This document shows positions 59,786-64,000 of a DNA stretch of 64,000 nt, in pieces. Made by a program: the position numbers and the translations under genes. The notes under the pieces are model-generated. The model was given only the letters and a program-made list of their open reading frames with translations. It did no database searches and had not been told where the DNA came from. Each line of letters opens with the position of its first letter. Position 1 is the first letter of the stretch. The stretch is from Halobacillus salinus. GTDB taxonomy: Bacteria; Bacillota; Bacilli; Bacillales; Halobacillaceae. Where the stretch lies: contig NZ_SRJC01000007.1 of the NCBI RefSeq assembly GCF_004684905.1, positions 62,001 to 126,000 of the forward strand, given 5' to 3'.

Positions 59786-60355
59786 TCAATTATTTCTTCC
59801 TCTATATGTATTCACTTTGCGGTATTGATCACGAATGACTTCACGCATCTCAGAATCCGGGTTCCCTCTTGTTTTAAATGCTTTTGCCCAGGCAATAGGA
59901 TCGTCCTCTGGCAGATTGTCTTCCGCAAAGGACAGGATTTCTACTAAAGCATTTACTTTCAAATCTATCTCTTCTTTCAAAGCAGTTATGTCTTTGTCAT
60001 GATCCAAATGCTCTTTCATCTCATAAAGATCGGTCGACAAACTACTTAATATATCGACCATTTCATAGCCGTAACCATCTAGACGAGACAAGCTCCGCCA
60101 CATACCTTCATGCTGCTTGATCTTACCTGAGAGTACTTCGAAGCGTGTATATTTTCCTTCGGTCGTCATGACATCCTCCCAGACACTTGCATTCATAATT
60201 TCTACATCGATCAGGGTGAACCGGACAGCTTGTTTGAGAAGACGCCCGTCAGCTTCCTGTCGTTCATGTAAACGATCAAACAGATGATAGTTGAATAACA
60301 AAGAAACGATAAGTGCTCCAAATAAAAGAATAAAACCTAATTTGTTCTCCTTCAT
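59786..60355 (-). CDS. Membrane-anchored hypothetical protein
   Basis: About 189 residues. One N-terminal helix (about 6-24, FILLFGALIVSLLFNYHLF) followed by a charged helical domain outside or along the membrane. No family recognised. ATG 60355 follows AAAGGTGGAGAAT; a GTG three codons earlier is an alternative. Confidence 0.65.
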   Translation of the reverse strand: MKENKLGFILLFGALIVSLLFNYHLFDRLHERQEADGRLLKQAVRFTLIDVEIMNASVWEDVMTTEGKYTRFEVLSGKIKQHEGMWRSLSRLDGYGYEMVDILSSLSTDLYEMKEHLDHDKDITALKEEIDLKVNALVEILSFAEDNLPEDDPIAWAKAFKTRGNPDSEMREVIRDQYRKVNTYRGRNN

Positions 60356-60406
60356 ATTCTCCACCTTTCTTTAGTTGAATTATGTCAAAGCGCTTAATTG
60401 AAGACA

Positions 60407-60437
60407 ATAAAAAATCCTGCAGCACTTGGCTGCAGGA
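60407..60437 (-). terminator. dgk-dck terminator
   Basis: Minus-strand CCTGCAG CCAAGTG CTGCAGG stem then TTTTTT. Confidence 0.88.
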
Positions 60438-60443
60438 GGGGCA

Positions 60444-61127
60444 TTACGTTAATAAACGGCTGGAACGCCATTTGCGGGATTGTTGGATAAAGTGTCCGAT
60501 TTTCTCTAGAATCGGTTCAACACTTTTCTCGTTGTTCAAGACATCGTAATCGGCGATGTTAAGGCGTAGGACAGGACACGAATTGAAATTATCAATCCAA
60601 TTGTCATAGCGGTTGAACATCTCTTCCCAATACTCGATCGGTGTTTCTTGTTCCATCGGACGGCCGCGTTCCTTAATGCGACCAACGATGTCATCGAAAG
60701 ATCCTTCCAAATAAATCAGAAGGTCGGGATGAGGGAAGTATGGTGTCATTACCATAGCATCGAACAAGTTACGATACGTCTCATAATCCGTTTCATTCAT
60801 CGTGCCTTTTTCATAGTGCATCTTTGCGAAGATGCCTGTATCTTCATAAATGGAACGGTCTTGAATAAAGCCGCCGCCATATTCGAAAATTTTCTTCTGT
60901 TCCTTGAAACGCTCAGCAAGGAAATAAATTTGCAGATGGAAGCTCCATCGCTCAAAATCGTTATAAAACTTATCGAGGTAAGGGTTCGTATCCACTTTTT
61001 CGAAGGATGTGCGGAAATTGAGCGCATCCGCCAGGGCATTCGTCATAGTGGATTTTCCGACACCAACAGTTCCTGCGATCGTTATGACGCTGTCATGTGG
61101 AATTCCAAAGCGTTCACGTGCATTCAT
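60444..61127 (-). CDS. dck: Deoxyadenosine/deoxycytidine kinase
   Basis: 227 residues. P-loop GTVGVGKST (residues 18-26), FERWSFHLQIYFLAERF, QDRSIYEDTGIFA (ERS/DRS motif) and lid KERGRPME. Phosphorylates dA and dC for salvage. Overlaps dgk by 4 bases (ATGA). Confidence 0.95.
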   Translation of the reverse strand: MNARERFGIPHDSVITIAGTVGVGKSTMTNALADALNFRTSFEKVDTNPYLDKFYNDFERWSFHLQIYFLAERFKEQKKIFEYGGGFIQDRSIYEDTGIFAKMHYEKGTMNETDYETYRNLFDAMVMTPYFPHPDLLIYLEGSFDDIVGRIKERGRPMEQETPIEYWEEMFNRYDNWIDNFNSCPVLRLNIADYDVLNNEKSVEPILEKIGHFIQQSRKWRSSRLLT

Positions 61128-61765
61128 TTGATAACTTCTCCTTTATATAAATGCTGCTTAACTTGATCTACAATCTGGTCTAAGTGATCTTGGTGTTTCA
61201 CAAAATCAAGGTCATCTCCGTTCAATCGAATAACAGGAATATCCGGATTCTCTCTCTCGAACTGGTTCATGAATTCCTCATAATCCTGTGATAGCTGTTG
61301 CAAATAGGAAGGTTGAATATTGGATTCGACATCGCGATTACGCATACGGATACGTTCTAGCAACGTGTCGAGGCTCGCATGCAAATAAACAACCATATTC
61401 GGACGTGGCATATCATTCGTCAGGATATCAAAAATCTGAGAATATTTATAGAACTGATCTTCTCTTAACGTACGACGAGCGAAGATCATGTTTTTAGAGA
61501 TGTGATAATCCGCTACAACCGGCTTCCCTTGTTTCAAATAATCACGGCCGATGTCTTCTAATTGCTTGAATCGATTGCATAAGAAGAACATTTCCGTTTG
61601 GAAGCTCCATTCTTCAATATTGTCATAAAACTTGCCTAAAAATGGATTCTCCTCAACGATTTCCTTTAATAAGTGAAAATCAAACTGGGAGGCGAGTTTT
61701 TTAGACAGAGACGTTTTCCCAACCCCAATGGGCCCTTCAACGGCGATGAAAGGTAAGTGTCCCAT
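61124..61765 (-). CDS. dgk: Deoxyguanosine kinase
   Basis: 213 residues. VEGPIGVGKTSLSKKL P-loop, NIEEWSFQTEMFFLCNRFKQLED and ADYHISKNMIFA match Bacillus Dgk (YaaF). First gene of the dgk-dck pair; AAGGAGGAGAAG ribosome-binding site. Confidence 0.95.
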   Translation of the reverse strand: MGHLPFIAVEGPIGVGKTSLSKKLASQFDFHLLKEIVEENPFLGKFYDNIEEWSFQTEMFFLCNRFKQLEDIGRDYLKQGKPVVADYHISKNMIFARRTLREDQFYKYSQIFDILTNDMPRPNMVVYLHASLDTLLERIRMRNRDVESNIQPSYLQQLSQDYEEFMNQFERENPDIPVIRLNGDDLDFVKHQDHLDQIVDQVKQHLYKGEVIK

Positions 61766-61917
61766 CTCTTCTCCTCCTTAACAAGACCTGTGCACTTTGG
61801 TAAGTGTTTTGATATTAAAAAGACATAATTCGATACTTTTTTACAGACAAATTCTATTTTATCACATACATGAGAATGAAGTAACAGGAAAGGGGTGATT
61901 TTAAAAGGGGAATTTGC

Positions 61918-61946
61918 TAGGCAAATATAACAAAATTTTGTATAAT
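61918..61946 (+). promoter_or_regulatory. tRNA-Arg promoter
   Basis: -10 TATAAT (61941-61946) with -35 TAGGCA (61918-61923) at 17 bases; the -35 is weak. Confidence 0.5.
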
Positions 61947-61962
61947 GGAAAGTACGTCATTT

Positions 61963-62035
61963 GCCCCCGTAGCTCAGGGGATAGAGCATCGGTTTCCTAA
62001 ACCGTGTGCCGCAGGTTCGAATCCTGCCGGGGGCG
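61963..62035 (+). tRNA. tRNA-Arg (anticodon CCU)
   Basis: 73 bases, no encoded CCA. Acceptor GCCCCCG/CGGGGGC, D arm AGCTCAGGGGATAGAGC, anticodon loop TTCCTAA (anticodon CCT), T-loop TTCGAAT. Confidence 0.96.
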
Positions 62036-62044
62036 CTTATTTCT

Positions 62045-62629
62045 TCACGAACTCCACACAAACCTCTTCTTCAATATTGGTGCCACAATAAACCCAATAC
62101 ATACACCCATCATATTGAGAATGAAATCATCGATATCCAAACTCCCACGCGCTGTCACGTATTGAGTCGTCTCAATCACCCATATAGCGGCTACCGATAT
62201 ACCGATGCGCACCCTCCATGTAGAGCATACATACATCAGATATACGCCAAACGGAATAAACAGACCTACATTCGCCGCTAAATTATACAGTCTTATCATA
62301 AACGGCATATCGCTATATACATACAGTTCAATGGTTCTAAGCGGAGTCCAGTTGGCGGTCCGTGCGCCGAAACTTCCAGACCGAATGATCAGTAAGAACA
62401 GCATCGAAAAGCTGTACGCTAAGAAACCTAGATGAAAGAAGACTGGACGTACGTTGTAACGAATCCGCAAAGCAAAGGCAAACAAGATGAACGTTAGTAG
62501 TGTAAGTACCAAGTTGATCATCAGATATGCCGCTGGATGTAGATAACGTGTAAGCATGCCCATCCATGGTAGTAGTAACAAAAAGACGGACTGAGCGATA
62601 AGTATAGGGTACAGGATGTGTTTTTTCAT
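62045..62629 (-). CDS. VanZ-family membrane protein
   Basis: 194 residues, five to six helices; NVGLFIPFGVYL and IETTQYVTARGSLDIDDFILN contain the VanZ-domain motifs. VanZ itself lowers teicoplanin susceptibility; the general role is unknown. ATG overlaps the modC stop, so it is the last gene of modABC-vanZ, an unusual partner. Ends 10 bases from tRNA-Arg. Confidence 0.88.
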   Translation of the reverse strand: MKKHILYPILIAQSVFLLLLPWMGMLTRYLHPAAYLMINLVLTLLTFILFAFALRIRYNVRPVFFHLGFLAYSFSMLFLLIIRSGSFGARTANWTPLRTIELYVYSDMPFMIRLYNLAANVGLFIPFGVYLMYVCSTWRVRIGISVAAIWVIETTQYVTARGSLDIDDFILNMMGVCIGFIVAPILKKRFVWSS

Positions 62630-63243
62630 TCCAACACTCGCCCTTGTTCCATCTCTATGACACGATCAGCTAGCTTATTGGCTTCCGCTTGATCATGTGT
62701 GACGAGAATCACTGGTATTCCCCATTTTTTATGGAGCCTTAGCAATTCGTTGTGACACTCTTTTTTTACATTTTCATCTAGCGAAGAAAAAGGTTCATCT
62801 AGCAATAATAGCTCAGGTTTTGTTGCGAAAGCACGGGCCAAGGCGACGCGCTGCTTCTCTCCACCAGAAATATTGCGGGGATATTCCTCCAGTAAGTGAG
62901 AGATTCCTAGAGTATCAACTAACTGATCGACTTCTTCCATACTTTTGGCTCCGTAAAGGATGTTGTTCCTTACCGTCATATGAGGGAAAAGGGCATAATC
63001 TTGAAAAACGTATCCGATATTCCGTTTTTGGACAGGGACGGGCTTTTGTTTCTTAGAAAAAAGCGTTCTACCTCTTAACTGAATGCTTCCTTCATCAGGG
63101 TGGGAAAGGCCACTAAGGCAATTCAAGGTTGTCGTTTTTCCTGATCCGGAGGGTCCGAATAAGACAACAATTTCATTATTCATCGTGAAGCCTGCATCCA
63201 GTTGGAATGCTTTGAGCTTTTTCTTTATGTCTACTGTTAGCAT
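62626..63243 (-). CDS. modC: Molybdate-type ABC transporter ATP-binding protein ModC
   Basis: 205 residues. Walker A GPSGSGKTT, Q-loop FQDYALFP, signature ISGGEKQRVALARA, Walker B LLLLDEP, switch His in VTHDQ. It lacks the C-terminal TOBE/MOP domain of longer ModC proteins. AAGGGGGGGCTT precedes the ATG. Specificity (molybdate or tungstate) rests on modB/modA context. Confidence 0.9.
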   Translation of the reverse strand: MLTVDIKKKLKAFQLDAGFTMNNEIVVLFGPSGSGKTTTLNCLSGLSHPDEGSIQLRGRTLFSKKQKPVPVQKRNIGYVFQDYALFPHMTVRNNILYGAKSMEEVDQLVDTLGISHLLEEYPRNISGGEKQRVALARAFATKPELLLLDEPFSSLDENVKKECHNELLRLHKKWGIPVILVTHDQAEANKLADRVIEMEQGRVLE

Positions 63244-63259
63244 AATTAAGCCCCCCCTT

Positions 63260-63937
63260 CTAAGAATTTTGCTTAAAACTCATCACGTTCCGCTTCGTCC
63301 ACCAATTTAACCAAAGAACCGAGCTGAACCCGAGGGCAATGATGACGATCACCCAGGTATAAGCTTGTTCCATGCGCCCCGCTTCGACAGCTGAGTAGAT
63401 GGCGAGAGGGATGGTCGATGTCACACCGGGGATGTTCCCAGCAATCATGAGCGTTGCACCGAACTCTCCGAGTGCGCGGGCAAAGGTGAGGACAAGTCCA
63501 GCCAATAGACCTGGCCACGCGAGCGGAAGGGATATCGTAAAGAATACTTTGAATTTGGAAGCCCCCATTGTCAAAGCAGCATTCTCGACGTTCGGGTCAT
63601 AGTTTTGAAAAGCGGCAGAAGCACTCTGATACATGAGTGGGAAAGAGACGACGATCGCAGCAATCACTGCTGCCACCCACGTAAAAACGACCTTATAGTC
63701 AAACAAGAGAAGCAACCAATGGCCGATCGGACCATTAACGCCGAATAGGTAAAGCAACCCGAACCCGACGACTGTCGGAGGAAGGACGAGTGGCAGCAAA
63801 AGGACAGACTCGACAATACTTTTCCCGGGAAATATTCGTCTGGAAATGATTCTCGCTGAAAGAACTCCTAGTAAGAATACGATAATGGTAGCAATCGTTG
63901 CGATCTTCAGTGATAAAAATAAAGGGGAATAACTCAT
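63260..63937 (-). CDS. modB: Molybdate ABC transporter permease ModB
   Basis: 225 residues, about five helices. LPLVLPPTVVGFGLLYLFG and the EAA loop GASKFKVFFTISLPLAWPG are typical of ModB. ATG 63937 has AAGGA 5 bases upstream; ATG 63943 overlaps the modA stop. Carries a Noc-site-like palindrome. Confidence 0.93.
   Translation of the reverse strand: MSYSPLFLSLKIATIATIIVFLLGVLSARIISRRIFPGKSIVESVLLLPLVLPPTVVGFGLLYLFGVNGPIGHWLLLLFDYKVVFTWVAAVIAAIVVSFPLMYQSASAAFQNYDPNVENAALTMGASKFKVFFTISLPLAWPGLLAGLVLTFARALGEFGATLMIAGNIPGVTSTIPLAIYSAVEAGRMEQAYTWVIVIIALGFSSVLWLNWWTKRNVMSFKQNS
63819..63834. promoter_or_regulatory. Noc-binding-site-like palindrome in modB
   Basis: The 14-base core TTTTCCCGGGAAAT matches the published Bacillus Noc-site consensus ATTTCCCGGGAAAT at 13 positions. 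Noc sites lie within genes as well as between them. Confidence 0.5.
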
Positions 63938-63939
63938 AA

Positions 63940-64000
63940 TCATCCTTCTCTTTCTTCAACAGGTTTAAATCCGTAGGCGGAAAAAATGTTTTGAGCTTCT
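63940..64000 (-). CDS. modA: Molybdate-binding protein ModA, C-terminal end (cut by window edge)
   Basis: The last 19 or so codons read EAQNIFSAYGFKPVEEREG and stop. The FxxYGF ending is characteristic of ModA, and its position before modB fits. Stop overlaps the first possible modB ATG. Confidence 0.75.
   Translation of the reverse strand, partial: EAQNIFSAYGFKPVEEREG

Noticed and set aside
62006-62281. Plus-strand open frame starting inside tRNA-Arg
   Set aside because: Begins within the tRNA and is antisense to the vanZ-like gene.

Overview
The window is a chromosomal replication-origin region of a low-to-moderate-GC, spore-forming Bacillaceae bacterium, most likely a halophilic or salt-tolerant genus such as Halobacillus or a close relative. 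The order rpmH-dnaA-dnaN-yaaA-recF-remB-gyrB-gyrA is the classic Bacillus oriC order. Sporulation-related genes (yyaC, spo0J/soj, splAB, the spoIIIJ-type yidC) mark an endospore former. The genus is inference; no 16S rRNA gene is present.

Layout. Left of oriC most housekeeping genes lie on the minus strand and right of it on the plus strand, as expected for two replichores leaving an origin at about 37.7-39.8 kb. 1-3.2 kb: end of the rplI-gdpP-yybS operon. 3.3-12.5 kb: an accessory stretch with a PHP phosphatase, a histidine phosphatase, an aminotransferase-serA operon, an oligopeptide-binding lipoprotein, a YczE-like membrane protein, and hmp divergent from its likely repressor gene nsrR. 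12.5-22.1 kb: rpsF-ssb-rpsR, ychF, DUF951-mscS, a YkvI transporter, yyaC, a DUF554 protein, and the segregation genes spo0J, soj and noc. 22.1-31.0 kb: an accessory block between noc and rsmG (an MFS exporter behind a leader-peptide attenuator, a broken acetyltransferase gene, splAB, a stress-type SDR, nei, a phosphoesterase, an acetate-type transporter, a hydrolase, and repeats). 31.0-37.6 kb: rsmG-mnmG-mnmE-jag-yidC-rnpA-rpmH. 37.6-47.6 kb: oriC and dnaA to gyrA. 47.6-56.6 kb: an HD-GYP-like protein, yaaC, guaB, dacA, pdxS-pdxT, a T-box-controlled serS and tRNA-Ser. 56.6-62.0 kb: an HxlR regulator/MFS pair, an NAD-binding/Nudix pair, a membrane-anchored unknown, dck-dgk, tRNA-Arg. 62.0-64.0 kb: vanZ-like-modC-modB-modA (partial).

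How it works together. DnaA boxes on both sides of dnaA, with a DnaA-trio-like run and an AT-rich stretch before dnaN, form a bipartite origin. Spo0J, Soj and Noc handle segregation and nucleoid occlusion; parS-like and Noc-site-like palindromes are present but imperfect. Regulation visible in the DNA includes an NsrR-type dyad at hmp, a serine T-box, a probable ribosome-controlled attenuator in front of the MFS gene, a palindrome in the serA-operon leader and a terminator-like hairpin ahead of dnaA.

The two signals I find hardest to explain with standard features are a six-step ladder of GGTACAA boxes at exactly 21-nt spacing (18701-18813) and the three-arm attenuator at 22457-22578. Three different intergenic repeat/palindrome types also occur, one between gyrB and gyrA, and one in a segment that seems to split a transporter's terminator.
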